This document shows positions 31,483 through 41,993 of a stretch of DNA of 64,000 nucleotides, one piece after another. This DNA is from Salinimicrobium nanhaiense. Its GTDB lineage: Bacteria; Bacteroidota; Bacteroidia; Flavobacteriales; Flavobacteriaceae. The notes under the pieces were generated by a model that saw nothing but the letters and a program-made list of their open reading frames with translations, did no database searches and was not told the DNA's origin. Each line of letters begins with the position of its first letter. The stretch's first letter is position 1. The stretch spans positions 1-64,000 of the forward strand of contig JAAVJQ010000016.1 of NCBI GenBank assembly GCA_012038135.1, written 5' to 3'. The position numbers were made by a program, and so were the translations under genes.

Positions 31483-31707
31483 CATTGTTGTCCGATTAAA
31501 AAAGGATAAATCCATGAAAACCCTTGCTAATGCTGGTCAAAGACATTCTCCAACGATTTGAGGGGGTGGTTTTCCTTTTTATGAAATTATATTAATTTCC
31601 AATAGGAAGTAATTTTTCGCAGTATTGTCTTTCAGAGCTTTATATAGAAGTCTTGGCTCTAGACTCTAGAAGCGGAGCGGTCCAGATTCTTTTATCGGAC
31701 AACAATG
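31483..31707. mobile_element. 225-bp MITE, copy 2
   Basis: Same length, ends and orientation as copy 1, with the same perfect 14-bp terminal inverted repeats CATTGTTGTCCGAT. It is flanked by a 9-bp target duplication ATTGTTTAT (31474-31482 and 31708-31716). I counted about five base differences from copy 1, at AAATTC/AAATCC, GCCGG/GCTGG and around ATTATTTTCCCAT/ATTAATTTCCAAT, so insertion of both was fairly recent. It interrupts a TTTATTG tandem repeat. Confidence 0.9.
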
Positions 31708-31760
31708 ATTGTTTATTGTTTATTGTTCATTGTCTATTGTTCATTGTTTATTGTTCATTG
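31708..31760. repeat. TTTATTG tandem repeat right of MITE copy 2
   Basis: Units of seven bases (TTTATTG, with TTCATTG and TCTATTG variants) run through the stop codon of the GH3 gene on the opposite strand. With the left part at 31460-31482 it formed one tract before the MITE entered. Confidence 0.75.
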
Positions 31761-33279
31761 AACTAACAAATCCCTCCCACTCTGCAAATTTTTCTTCGTT
31801 CATTACCTTTTCCATTTTTACCTGGCCACCTTTCTTTTTGTTGGCGGCGCTCCATTCGGTAAATACATTGGGGGAAACGGCGACTACTTCCACTCCTTTT
31901 AAAGCTTTACTTCGGGCGACTCCGTAGTTCTTATTCGCCGCCTGCAGTTCTTTATCGAGAGCTTCGGCGAGTTCTTTCTCTCCCGCTTTTCCTTCCTCTA
32001 TTCCCAAATACCATTTATGGATATAGTCTCCTTCTGAATTCTTTACCGCTGCAACGGTAAATTCCGGAATGGTGATATCAAACTTTTGCTCCAGCTCCTT
32101 CACCGCATCATTCATCTTGTTGACAGACAATTGAGACCCTACCACATTAAGGAAGAATTTCGTCCTTCCGGTGATCCTGATCTCGTGCCTTTCAACATCT
32201 GTAAATTTTACGGTGTCTCCTATGAGATATCTCCAGGCTCCCGATACGGTGCTGATAAGCAGCACGTAATCCACTTCGGGTTCTACATCTTCTAAAAGCA
32301 CAACAGGGGCTTCAGGTTTGATGGAACCATCTTCAGCAATATATTCAGGTTTAAAGGGAACAAATTCGAAGTAGATCCCGTTGTCCACTACCAGCTTCAT
32401 GGAGTGGGTTTCCGGGCGAGACTGAAAAGCCATAAAACCTTCAGAAGCAAGGTAGGTATCGATCACTACCAGCGGATGAGCCACCAGTTTTTCAAATGCC
32501 TTTTCATAAGGCTCGAAGGCCACTCCACCTGTGGTATAGACCATTAGATTTGGCCAGATCTCGTGAATATTCTGCGCATTATGATATTCCAGGATCTTCT
32601 TGATCATTAATTCGGTCCAGGAAGGAATTCCGGACATTGCTCCAATATCCCAGTTTTTCGCTTCTTTTGCTATCTGCAGGACCCGCTCATCCCAATTTTC
32701 TATCTGCGAAATTTCTACTCCGGGTTTATAAAAATTCCGGAACCAGAAAGGAATATTGCTGGCACTAATCCCGCTGATCTCCCCTTCCTCATGGTCTTCC
32801 ACCTTATTAAGATCTGTAGAACTTCCCAGCATCATGATCTCCTTTGTAAAGAAATCTGACGGCAAATCGTAATTCGCGAGAGAACCTACCTGTTTGATCC
32901 CGGTTTGACGAATGGCTTCCACCATATCATCTGTTACCGGAATTCTTTTACTGGATTTTCCGGTTGTTCCCGAACTCAATGCAAAATACGGTGGCTTCCC
33001 CGGCCAGGTAACATTTTCTTCACCATCATGCATCCTGCTCCACCATTCCTCATTGATCTTGTTGTAATCAAAATAGGGAACCTTTTCGGCAAAAGTCTTC
33101 TTTACATTCTCACTTTCGAGGATCTCTTCAAACTTATAAAACTTCCCAAAAGCAGTATCTTTTGCTTTTTCAAGCAGGTCTCTCAAAACCCTTTCCTGAG
33201 CTTCAAAAGCATCGGGTTCAGAAACCACTGCATCTCTTGCATGAATTAATCCTTTTATAATTGTTCCTATAACGGCCAT
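31741..33279 (-). CDS. GH3 auxin-responsive promoter family protein (acyl-acid amido synthetase type)
   Basis: A 512-residue soluble protein of the GH3 superfamily, an adenylating fold that in plants joins acyl acids to amino acids. ALSSGTTGKSSKRIPVTDDMVE (about 103-124) is the nucleotide loop, YTTGGVAFEPYEKAFEKL and DTYLASEGFMAFQSRPE form the second nucleotide block, and YLIGDTVKFTDVERHEIRITGRTKFFLNVVG is the hinge to the C-terminal lobe. The length is a little below plant members. Bacterial members have no proven general substrate. The last residues M-N-N-K-Q and the stop codon are read from the TTTATTG tandem repeat. Confidence 0.88.
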   Translation of the reverse strand: MAVIGTIIKGLIHARDAVVSEPDAFEAQERVLRDLLEKAKDTAFGKFYKFEEILESENVKKTFAEKVPYFDYNKINEEWWSRMHDGEENVTWPGKPPYFALSSGTTGKSSKRIPVTDDMVEAIRQTGIKQVGSLANYDLPSDFFTKEIMMLGSSTDLNKVEDHEEGEISGISASNIPFWFRNFYKPGVEISQIENWDERVLQIAKEAKNWDIGAMSGIPSWTELMIKKILEYHNAQNIHEIWPNLMVYTTGGVAFEPYEKAFEKLVAHPLVVIDTYLASEGFMAFQSRPETHSMKLVVDNGIYFEFVPFKPEYIAEDGSIKPEAPVVLLEDVEPEVDYVLLISTVSGAWRYLIGDTVKFTDVERHEIRITGRTKFFLNVVGSQLSVNKMNDAVKELEQKFDITIPEFTVAAVKNSEGDYIHKWYLGIEEGKAGEKELAEALDKELQAANKNYGVARSKALKGVEVVAVSPNVFTEWSAANKKKGGQVKMEKVMNEEKFAEWEGFVSSMNNKQ

Positions 33280-33434
33280 TTCTCCGGTTTTTGCGGAAGT
33301 TAATTAAAAGCCGAAAGTCCGCTTCTTAACCTGAATTTAATTACCAAGATTTTAACCTTTTTAAAGTCCAATTCCGCCTGAAATCTTTCAGAAAAAACAT
33401 CAATAAATTTTACCATTTTTAAGACCTTTCGGCC

Positions 33435-33668
33435 ATGGAACTCAAACCCGATCATAAGGCGTTGATAGAACTGGCTCATGCCAAAATGCATTTTGGCAAA
33501 TACAAGGGGCGTTATCTTTCCGAATTGCCTGAATTTTACCTGGTCTGGTTCCGGCAGCAGGGATTTCCGAAGGGAAAAACGGGAGACCTGCTCCAACAGG
33601 TGCTGGATCTAAAAGTTAACGGGATGGAAGACATCCTGCGCAGCATAAGACGACGCTATCCAAAATAG
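33435..33668 (+). CDS. DUF3820 family protein
   Basis: A 77-residue protein matching the DUF3820 (putative quorum-sensing-regulated) family: HAKMHFGKYKGRYLSELPEFYLVWFRQQGFPKGKTGDLLQQVLDLKVNGMEDIL. The signature is the M-x-F-G-K-Y-K-G start and the Y-x-x-W-F core. Function unknown. The start ATG at 33435 is preceded by an AT-rich region of about 130 bases that separates it from the divergent GH3 gene. Confidence 0.8.
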   Translation: MELKPDHKALIELAHAKMHFGKYKGRYLSELPEFYLVWFRQQGFPKGKTGDLLQQVLDLKVNGMEDILRSIRRRYPK

Positions 33669-33784
33669 GTTTCAAAAACGTCATTTTTGAGCCTGCAGAA
33701 AGTCTTAAGGTTTTGCTAACATATTCTCCTGCAAATGGTTTCTTTTTCTATTCTTCTTCGTAATTTAGCGCCCTGAATAATTGA

Positions 33785-35443
<1,659 letters not shown>

Positions 35444-35510
35444 GCTCTTTTGGCCGCATAATTGACCAGGCAAAGACAGCGGAAAGTTTTCGCCTTTATT
35501 TAGATTTAGA

Positions 35511-37349
35511 ATGGAAGAAAAAAAATTAGATATCAATTCCCTTATAGGTTTCCTTTTAATTGGAGGGATCCTGCTTTGGATGTTGTACATGAATCCTTCT
35601 GCTCCCGAAGAAGTGGAGCAAACCACAACCGAACAGGTGGTGTCTCCAGATGCGCAACAGGCAACTGTACAACCGGAAGCAATCCCATCAGATTCTGCAG
35701 CGGTAGCACAGGCGGCCAGCAGGTTGGGAGCCTTTGGATATTCAGCCACTTTAGCTTCGGCTTCAGATGCCGAGACTAAAGTCGAGAATGATGTTCTGGA
35801 GCTAAGCATTGCCAATAAAGGAGGTTATATTTCCGAGGCAAAAATGAAGAATTATAAGACCTATGATTCTATTCCGGTTTACCTGGTAAAGGATAATAAT
35901 GCCGCCTTTAACATCAGCTTTTCGACTACAGACGGGCGGGTGCTGAATACACAGGACATGTATTTTGAACCTACGGTGACCAAAAACGGAGAAAACACGG
36001 TGGTTTCCATGAAACTGAAGGTATCTCCCAATGAATTTCTGGAATACCGTTACGTCCTGAAGCCGGGTGAATACATGATGGACTTCAGCATAAGAAGTCA
36101 GGGTCTTAACGATGTCTTTAATTCTTCTGCCCCACTTACCCTGGACTGGAAATTAAAGGGATATCGTCATGCTAAAAGTATTCCTTACGAAAACCGCTAT
36201 ACCGAACTTGTTTTTGAGTACGAAGATGGTGACGATGATTATGTAACCGATGGTACAGAGGAAGCTGAAGATGTGACCTATGTTGCCTACAAACAACATT
36301 TCTTCTCATCTATCCTTCTTACAGACACTCCTTTTGCAAGGGGAGAATTCATCTCTGAAGATCTTGTAGAAGATGAAGAAGTGGATACTGTTTATACCAA
36401 AGCCTTCGCTTCTACCTTTCCTCTTGAATTAAAAGGAGGAGAACTCAACTATAATATGAACTGGTACTATGGCCCCAGCGATTATAAGATCCTGAATGAT
36501 TATGACAAGAATCTTGACGAGATCCTGCCCTTGGGTTGGGGTATCTTTGGGTGGATCAACAGGTATCTCTTTATCCCGTTGTTTTCTTTCATAAGCAACT
36601 ACATGAGCTATGGGATTGCGATTATCTTTATGACGATCCTTATCAAGATCGTGCTTTCACCTGTACAATACAAGCAGTACCTCTCACAGGCCAAGATGAA
36701 GGTTCTAAGGCCCGAGATCAATGAGCTCAATGAGAAGTATAAGGACAACCCAATGAAAAAACAGCAGGAAACCATGAAGCTGTACAGTAAAGCCGGAGCA
36801 AGTCCTATGAGTGGATGTCTTCCTGCCCTGGTACAACTTCCGGTATTCTATGCTTTGTTCATGTTCTTCCCAAGTGCATTCCAACTAAGGCAAAAAGGAT
36901 TCCTGTGGGCAGATGACCTTTCGAGTTATGATACTATAGCACAATTGCCATTCTATATTCCGTTCTACGGAGATCACGTGAGCTTATTTCCAATTTTGGC
37001 CTCAATCGCCATCTTCATTTATATGATGATGACCACAGGTCAAAGCATGCAAAACATGCAACAACCGGGAATGCCGAACATGAAATTCATCATGTATCTT
37101 TCCCCACTGTTTATGCTGATCTTCTTCAACAACTACGCGAGTGGATTATCACTATATTATCTTACTTCGAATCTTATTACTATAGGGATCATGTTGGTGA
37201 TCAAGAACTTCATTATCGATGAAGATAAGATCCATGCGAAGATCCAGGAGAACAAGAAGAAGCCTAAGAAGCAGGGAAAATTTGCACGTAAGATGCAGGA
37301 AATGATGGAGCAGGCAGAACAACAACAAAAACAGAAAGGCAAAAAATAG
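35511..37349 (+). CDS. yidC: Membrane protein insertase YidC
   Basis: Inserts membrane proteins with or without the Sec translocon. The 612 residues are the Gram-negative long form: an N-terminal anchor at about 9-27 (LIGFLLIGGILLWMLYM), a large periplasmic beta-rich domain (about 85-345), then five C-terminal membrane segments starting near 350 (YLFIPLFSFISNYMSYGIAIIFMTILIKIVLSPVQYKQYLS, with the conserved Arg-free hairpin), and a basic tail (QKQKGKK). The segment MKVLRPEINELNEKYKDNPMKKQQETMKLY is the cytosolic coiled-coil hairpin. It follows pyrG and is closed by a terminator. Confidence 0.97.
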   Translation: MEEKKLDINSLIGFLLIGGILLWMLYMNPSAPEEVEQTTTEQVVSPDAQQATVQPEAIPSDSAAVAQAASRLGAFGYSATLASASDAETKVENDVLELSIANKGGYISEAKMKNYKTYDSIPVYLVKDNNAAFNISFSTTDGRVLNTQDMYFEPTVTKNGENTVVSMKLKVSPNEFLEYRYVLKPGEYMMDFSIRSQGLNDVFNSSAPLTLDWKLKGYRHAKSIPYENRYTELVFEYEDGDDDYVTDGTEEAEDVTYVAYKQHFFSSILLTDTPFARGEFISEDLVEDEEVDTVYTKAFASTFPLELKGGELNYNMNWYYGPSDYKILNDYDKNLDEILPLGWGIFGWINRYLFIPLFSFISNYMSYGIAIIFMTILIKIVLSPVQYKQYLSQAKMKVLRPEINELNEKYKDNPMKKQQETMKLYSKAGASPMSGCLPALVQLPVFYALFMFFPSAFQLRQKGFLWADDLSSYDTIAQLPFYIPFYGDHVSLFPILASIAIFIYMMMTTGQSMQNMQQPGMPNMKFIMYLSPLFMLIFFNNYASGLSLYYLTSNLITIGIMLVIKNFIIDEDKIHAKIQENKKKPKKQGKFARKMQEMMEQAEQQQKQKGKK

Positions 37350-37367
37350 TTTTTAAAGCCATAAAAA

Positions 37368-37400
37368 TGAAGAGCCCGGGAAAATTCCCGGGCTCTTCGC
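37368..37400. terminator. Bidirectional terminator between yidC and the fasciclin gene
   Basis: AAGAGCCCGGG pairs with CCCGGGCTCTT around a 6-base loop. The flanking genes converge. Confidence 0.85.
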
Positions 37401-37428
37401 GTTTAACCAATCAACAATTATGAAAAAA

Positions 37429-38412
37429 CTACATGGAAGGTAAAAGTACGGTGTCAAGCACGTGAATCACTCCGTTGTTTGCCTGCACATCTGTTGCGAT
37501 AATATTTGAAGTTCTGCCATTAGCATCTGTGATCACCGCACCATCTTCAAGATCAATGCTAAAAGCTTCTTCGGCAAGAGTGTTGACTTCCATATCATCT
37601 GTAAGATCTGTAGATCTCACGTTTGCACCTGCAACTACGTGGTAGCTTAAAGCCGAAGCCAAAACTTCTGAAGGAATATCTCCAAGACTATTCATTTCAA
37701 GCTCTTCAAGAAGAGCCATAAAAGCATCATTGGTTGGTGCAAAAACTGTAAATGGTGCCGGACTTCCGGTTTGACTTAGTACATCTACAAAAGGAAAATC
37801 TTCTTCCCTGGTAAGAGCAGCTACAAGAGTATCAAAAGTAGGATCGGCTAAGGCAAAAGTTACAATAGTGGGAAGACCAATAACAGCGTCAACTGCATGA
37901 ATAACTCCGTTATCCACCTCAACATTAGCAGTGGTCACGGTGGCCACTCCATTGATCATCACCCCGTCATTGGTATTAATATACATGGAAAGATTCTCTT
38001 GGGAAGATCCTCGCACAGCCATACTTGTAATGTATCCTGTAGAAAGATCGGCAGCCATTAGCTCTCCCATTTGCACATGATTAAGCAACACCTGTGTCAA
38101 CAGGTCTACAGGAACATCATTAAGAGTTGCAAAACCATTATCTTCTAAAAACGCCGCAAAAGCATCATTATCGGGTGCAAAAACTGTATAATTTTGGGTT
38201 CCGTCGAGCGTTGCAGTAAGGCCCGCAACTTCCAGGGCGGCAGCTAAAGAGGAATAATCGTCATTGGAAGCAACAAAGTCGGCTATTGTATTAGTCTCAA
38301 CCACAACCGGGTTCATTGCATCATCATCATCGCTACAGGCAGTAAAGCTTATAAAAAGGAATAAAGCTGTGGTGAATTTTGCTAAGTTTGAAAAACGTTT
38401 CATATAATTCAT
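37429..38412 (-). CDS. Lipoprotein with two fasciclin (FAS1) domains
   Basis: Surface-attached adhesion-type lipoprotein. The signal FTTALFLFISFTACSDDDD ends in a lipobox cysteine (residue 26) followed by aspartates, the usual flavobacterial lipoprotein export signal. Two FAS1 domains follow (about 42-180 and 185-327), each with the H1 motif NYTVFAPDNDAF / PFTVFAPTNDAF and the H2 region NGVIHAVDAVI / NGVIHVLDTVL. Such proteins serve in cell or matrix adhesion. In-frame ATG codons at 38412 and 38403 (MKRFSN) are both possible; the second gives a more typical signal. Ligand unknown. Confidence 0.88.
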   Translation of the reverse strand: MNYMKRFSNLAKFTTALFLFISFTACSDDDDAMNPVVVETNTIADFVASNDDYSSLAAALEVAGLTATLDGTQNYTVFAPDNDAFAAFLEDNGFATLNDVPVDLLTQVLLNHVQMGELMAADLSTGYITSMAVRGSSQENLSMYINTNDGVMINGVATVTTANVEVDNGVIHAVDAVIGLPTIVTFALADPTFDTLVAALTREEDFPFVDVLSQTGSPAPFTVFAPTNDAFMALLEELEMNSLGDIPSEVLASALSYHVVAGANVRSTDLTDDMEVNTLAEEAFSIDLEDGAVITDANGRTSNIIATDVQANNGVIHVLDTVLLPSM

Positions 38413-38508
38413 TTTAAGTTTAAAGTTAGGCCCAAAGTTAAACTACGATATTGTGGTATAATGTTTATGTTTAGTTAAACTTATTTAAACAAAAAAATAT
38501 TTAAAATA

Positions 38509-39189
38509 ATGAGAACATTCATGTTATTTTTTATTACCTCCTTCCTTTGCTCATCCCTTGCATCTACAGCCCAGGAGACAATACTCAACCGTTATGACAA
38601 AGAGGGAAAGCGTCATGGAGAGTGGAAGGAATACTATGATGAAAGCAGAAATCTGTTGAAATTCGAGGGTAAATTTGCCCACGGCAAAGAAACGGGATTG
38701 TTTAAATTTTATCAAGAAGGATTGAAACAACCTGCCGCAATCATGGAATTCGATCCTGCCTCAGATACCGTCAGGGGAAAATATCTAACCCAAAAAGGAA
38801 AGACCATTAGTGAGGGTAATCTTTTCAACCAACAGCGAACCGGCCTCTGGACCTATTATCATAAAGATTCAGATGAAGTGATGATGACAGAGACCTACAG
38901 CAATGGAAAACTTAATGGCACCAAAAAGATCTTTTATCCCGGTGGAAAACTAGCCGAAGAAGCCACCTTTGTGAATGGAGAACTCCACGGACCCCGAAAG
39001 CTGTTTTCAGTAAAAGGAGTTGTCCTGGAAGACCTTCTCTATAAAAATGGAGAACTGCACGGCTCCGCAAGCTTCTATAACGGAAAAGGAGAACTCATGA
39101 GCGAAGGAGAGTACAGGCACAATAAACACCATGGTACCTGGCGCTATTATGAGAACGGAAAACTGGTGAGGGAAAAAGACTTCAAGTAG
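38509..39189 (+). CDS. YwqK-family (MORN-like repeat) exported protein
   Basis: An exported 226-residue protein. A signal peptide covers about 1-21 (MRTFMLFFITSFLCSSLASTA). The rest is a chain of repeats of about 22 residues with the form GKxHGxWKxY/YxxGxL, such as GKRHGEWKEYYDESRNLLKFEG, GLWTYYHKDSDEVMMTETYSNGKL and GTWRYYENGKLVREKDF. These fit MORN/YwqK-type repeats, which occur in antitoxins of the YwqK family and in surface proteins. Because the protein is exported, an antitoxin role is unlikely here. Function unknown. Confidence 0.78.
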   Translation: MRTFMLFFITSFLCSSLASTAQETILNRYDKEGKRHGEWKEYYDESRNLLKFEGKFAHGKETGLFKFYQEGLKQPAAIMEFDPASDTVRGKYLTQKGKTISEGNLFNQQRTGLWTYYHKDSDEVMMTETYSNGKLNGTKKIFYPGGKLAEEATFVNGELHGPRKLFSVKGVVLEDLLYKNGELHGSASFYNGKGELMSEGEYRHNKHHGTWRYYENGKLVREKDFK

Positions 39190-39249
39190 TCCCCGACCCC
39201 ACCCACAAATTTTAATATCTTTACTAAAATTCAAACGAGAAAAACAATT

Positions 39250-39657
39250 ATGAAAAAGTATCTTTTATTATTAGCCGCATTCGGACTCTTCTTTTTTAGC
39301 TCATGCAGCGACGACGACGACGATGGCGACGAAACCCAAAATTCAATCGTCGCAACCTGGGAACTCACAGCAGTGAATCCCACAATCCCTGGATGGGACC
39401 CTTCAGAATGTCCTGAGAATCCCGAAATTACCTTCTCTGCAAATGGTGCTGCCAACTGGACTATTTATAATTCTCAAAATGAATGTGCTGCGGTATCCAG
39501 TACAGGAGATTGGGTTCAAAATTCGGACGGAACTTATACTATGACTATTCCGAACCTCGGGGAATTTGACGGTACTGTCAACTTTTCGGGAGCAAACAGA
39601 TTCACCTTTAATACTTCAGTTCAAACTATTCCGGTAGTACTTACCTTCCAGAAATAG
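39250..39657 (+). CDS. Lipocalin-like lipoprotein
   Basis: A 135-residue lipoprotein. The signal KKYLLLLAAFGLFFFSSC has its lipobox cysteine at 19, followed by a run of aspartates. The mature part begins NSIVATWELTAVNP and contains an ITFSANGAANWTIYN strand pair, GDWVQNSDGTYTMTI and FTFNTSVQTIPVVLTFQK, the strand pattern of the lipocalin-like/META-like proteins of flavobacteria. Two cysteines (near 59 and 80) could pair. Ligand unknown. It lies 60 bases after the YwqK-like gene and is closed by a terminator. Confidence 0.7.
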   Translation: MKKYLLLLAAFGLFFFSSCSDDDDDGDETQNSIVATWELTAVNPTIPGWDPSECPENPEITFSANGAANWTIYNSQNECAAVSSTGDWVQNSDGTYTMTIPNLGEFDGTVNFSGANRFTFNTSVQTIPVVLTFQK

Positions 39658-39675
39658 ATTGAGGAAATGACATTT

Positions 39676-39706
39676 TAGAAAAGCGGCCAGGTGCCGCTTT
39701 TTTTTG
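39676..39706 (+). terminator. Terminator of the lipocalin-like gene
   Basis: AAAGCGGC and GCCGCTTT pair around a 5-base loop, followed by eight T and a GTTTC tail. Confidence 0.9.
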
Positions 39707-39760
39707 TTTCCTGCGGCAACACCTCAACTGCCTTCTCCTCGAAAAATGGCAAATTTTGTG

Positions 39761-39768
39761 TAATTTTG
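39761..39768 (+). promoter_or_regulatory. -7 promoter element of mnmA
   Basis: TAATTTTG matches TAnnTTTG, 39 bases before the mnmA ATG. It lies inside the upstream in-frame extension, which argues for the ATG at 39808. No clear -33 element. Confidence 0.45.
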
Positions 39769-39807
39769 CAGCTTGTAAGCAGACTCAAGATCGAGGAGAA
39801 AATAGAT

Positions 39808-40995
39808 ATGAAAAGAGTTGTAGTAGGTTTATCGGGAGGTGTAGATTCAAGTGTTGCAGCCTATCTTTTAAAGGAGCAGGGTTATGACGTCATTGGCCTG
39901 TTCATGAAGAACTGGCACGATGAAGGAGTGACCATTTCCAAAGAATGCCCCTGGTTGGATGATTCCAATGATGCCATGCTGGTCGCAGAAAAACTGGGGA
40001 TCCCGTTCCAAACCGTAGATCTTAGTGCAGAATATAAGGAGCGTATTGTAGATTACATGTTCAATGAATATGAACGCGGCCGAACCCCTAACCCTGATGT
40101 ACTTTGTAACCGGGAGATAAAGTTTGACGTGTTTATGAAGATCGCCCTTTCCCTGGGTGCCGACTTTGTCGCTACCGGACATTACTGCCGTAAAGGAGAA
40201 ACTCAGGTCGATGGCAAACAGGTTTACCGCCTGCTCTCCGGAAAGGATAACAACAAGGATCAATCCTATTTCCTATGTCAGTTATCCCAGGAACAGCTGG
40301 CAAAAACATTATTTCCTATTGGCGAACTTCAAAAAAGTGAGGTGCGTAGGATCGCTGCGGAACAGGATCTTGTTACTGCGGAAAAAAAGGATTCCCAGGG
40401 TCTTTGTTTCATCGGAAAAGTAAGACTTCCGGAATTCCTTCAGCAAAAATTGCAGCCAAAAGAAGGAGATATTGTAGAGATCTCTGCTACCGAAGCCAAA
40501 TATCAACCTGAAGCCCCGCAATTTCAGAACAAACAGGAAGAACTGGAGTATCTCTCCAGGAAATACTGCTATGAACCTGCTGAAGGAAAAAAGGTAGGCA
40601 GGCATCAGGGCGCTCATTATTTCACCAAAGGTCAGCGCAAAGGCCTGGCAGTTGGTGGTACGCCCGAACCGCTTTTTGTGATCGAGACAGATGTGGAAGA
40701 GAACGTAATCTACACCGGACAGGGAAAAGATCATCCCGGGATCTACCGGAAGGCCTTATTCGTTTCTCCCGATGAAACTCATTGGGTGCGGCAGGATCTT
40801 AAATTAGCTCCCAACGGCGAAATGCGGGTTAAAGCGCGAATTCGATACAGGCAACCCCTGCAGGATGCTACGCTTTACCAAACAGAAAACGGTCTTTATA
40901 TTGAATTTCGGGAAGCACAAGCTTCTATAACCGAAGGTCAGTTTGTAGCCTGGTACCTGGAAGATGAACTAATTGGATCGGGAGTAATCTCTTAA
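39808..40995 (+). CDS. mnmA: tRNA-specific 2-thiouridylase MnmA
   Basis: Adds sulfur to the wobble uridine-34 of Lys, Glu and Gln tRNAs, using ATP and a sulfur relay. The 395-residue protein starts [21 protein letters not shown], with the PP-loop SGGVDS at 9-14. C100 (in [11 protein letters not shown]) and C200 (in DSQGLCFIG) are the two catalytic cysteines that make the persulfide and disulfide. An in-frame ATG at 39691 would add 39 unrelated residues. GAGGAG lies about 10 bases before the start and is a decent Shine-Dalgarno. It has its own -7 element. Confidence 0.96.
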   Translation: MKRVVVGLSGGVDSSVAAYLLKEQGYDVIGLFMKNWHDEGVTISKECPWLDDSNDAMLVAEKLGIPFQTVDLSAEYKERIVDYMFNEYERGRTPNPDVLCNREIKFDVFMKIALSLGADFVATGHYCRKGETQVDGKQVYRLLSGKDNNKDQSYFLCQLSQEQLAKTLFPIGELQKSEVRRIAAEQDLVTAEKKDSQGLCFIGKVRLPEFLQQKLQPKEGDIVEISATEAKYQPEAPQFQNKQEELEYLSRKYCYEPAEGKKVGRHQGAHYFTKGQRKGLAVGGTPEPLFVIETDVEENVIYTGQGKDHPGIYRKALFVSPDETHWVRQDLKLAPNGEMRVKARIRYRQPLQDATLYQTENGLYIEFREAQASITEGQFVAWYLEDELIGSGVIS

Positions 40996-40999
40996 ATTT

Positions 41000-41037
41000 T
41001 GCAACCCTTTCAGGGTTCTAAATCCTGAAAGGGTTAT
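41000..41037. terminator. Hairpin after mnmA
   Basis: AACCCTTTCAGG pairs perfectly with CCTGAAAGGGTT around a 9-base loop. The T-run is weak (ATAATTT), so it may act as a terminator or be a repeat; similar palindromes recur in Bacteroidota. Confidence 0.5.
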
Positions 41038-41048
41038 AATTTCTAACT

Positions 41049-41993
41049 ATGACCAACAACAGAATTACCCAACTCTTCAACATTCAACACCCCATCATAC
41101 AAGCCGGAATGATCTGGGCCAGTGGCTGGAAACTGGCAAGCGCGGTAAGTAACGCCGGCGGACTGGGAATTATAGGTGCCGGCTCCATGTATCCCGAAGT
41201 GCTGCGCGAGCACCTTCAAAAATGTAAAAAAGCGACTTCCTTTCCTTTTGCTGTAAATGTCCCTATGCTCTACCCCAACCTGGAGCAGATCATGGAGATC
41301 ATTATTGAAGAAGGCGTAGAAATCGTATTCACTTCTGCCGGAAACCCCAATACCTGGACTTCACATCTTCAGAAAAAAGGGATGATAGTGGTTCATGTGG
41401 TGAGCAGCGTGAAATTCGCTCTAAAAGCTCAGGAAGCCGGAGTGGACGCTGTTGTTGCTGAAGGTTTTGAAGCGGGAGGCCACAACGGGAGAGATGAAAC
41501 CACCACTTTCACGCTTATTCCAATGGTGAGGGAACAGATCAAAATTCCCCTTATTGCTGCCGGCGGTATCGCCACCGGTCGCGGAATGCTTGCCGCCATG
41601 GTACTGGGAGCAGATGCGGTACAGATAGGTAGCAGGTTTGTTGCCAGTGATGAAGCTTCCTCCCATCCTAACTTCAAGGAGATGGTGGTGAATGCAAAGG
41701 AAGGAGATACAGTCCTTACTCTAAAAGAACTTGCGCCGGTAAGACTCCTCAAGAATCACTTTTTTGAGCAGGTCACAGAACTTTACTCTAAAAATCCCAC
41801 CAGGGAACAGCTTATTGAACTTTTAGGCCGTGCAAGAGCTAAAAAAGGAATGTTTGAAGGAGATCTCGAGGAAGGAGAACTAGAAATAGGCCAAATCGCC
41901 GGACTAATCCATGACATTAAACCCGCTGCTCAAATTGTAAAGGAAATGATAGTAGAATTTGAAGCTGCAAAAGCTGAAATCGCTCTGCTTTAA
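41049..41993 (+). CDS. Nitronate monooxygenase family (NMO/FabK-like) flavoprotein
   Basis: FMN-dependent TIM-barrel enzyme, 314 residues. It opens IQHPIIQAGMIWASGWKLASAVSNAGGLGIIGAGSM, the typical start of nitropropane dioxygenase/FabK-like proteins. VVAEGFEAGGHNGRDETTTFTLIPMVRE carries the FMN-phosphate and His region, IPLIAAGGIATGRGMLAAMVLGADAVQIGSRF is the phosphate-binding end, and a C-terminal helical part follows. Members oxidise alkyl nitronates or reduce enoyl-ACP; the FabK-like start and EGFEAGGHNG are shared by both. Which reaction occurs here is unsettled. Its last four bases overlap those of the converging DUF922 gene (TTAA shared by both stops). Confidence 0.85.
   Translation: MTNNRITQLFNIQHPIIQAGMIWASGWKLASAVSNAGGLGIIGAGSMYPEVLREHLQKCKKATSFPFAVNVPMLYPNLEQIMEIIIEEGVEIVFTSAGNPNTWTSHLQKKGMIVVHVVSSVKFALKAQEAGVDAVVAEGFEAGGHNGRDETTTFTLIPMVREQIKIPLIAAGGIATGRGMLAAMVLGADAVQIGSRFVASDEASSHPNFKEMVVNAKEGDTVLTLKELAPVRLLKNHFFEQVTELYSKNPTREQLIELLGRARAKKGMFEGDLEEGELEIGQIAGLIHDIKPAAQIVKEMIVEFEAAKAEIALL

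Noticed and set aside
33300..33596. Minus-strand open frame opposite DUF3820
   Set aside because: It overlaps the DUF3820 gene, which has a recognisable family match. The minus frame has no such signs.
38509..39189. Toxin-antitoxin pair from the YwqK-like gene
   Set aside because: The protein has a signal peptide and no toxin gene is next to it.
41429..41752. Minus-strand open frame inside the nitronate monooxygenase gene
   Set aside because: A shadow of the coding strand: Ser/Ala/Pro-rich, with no own start region.
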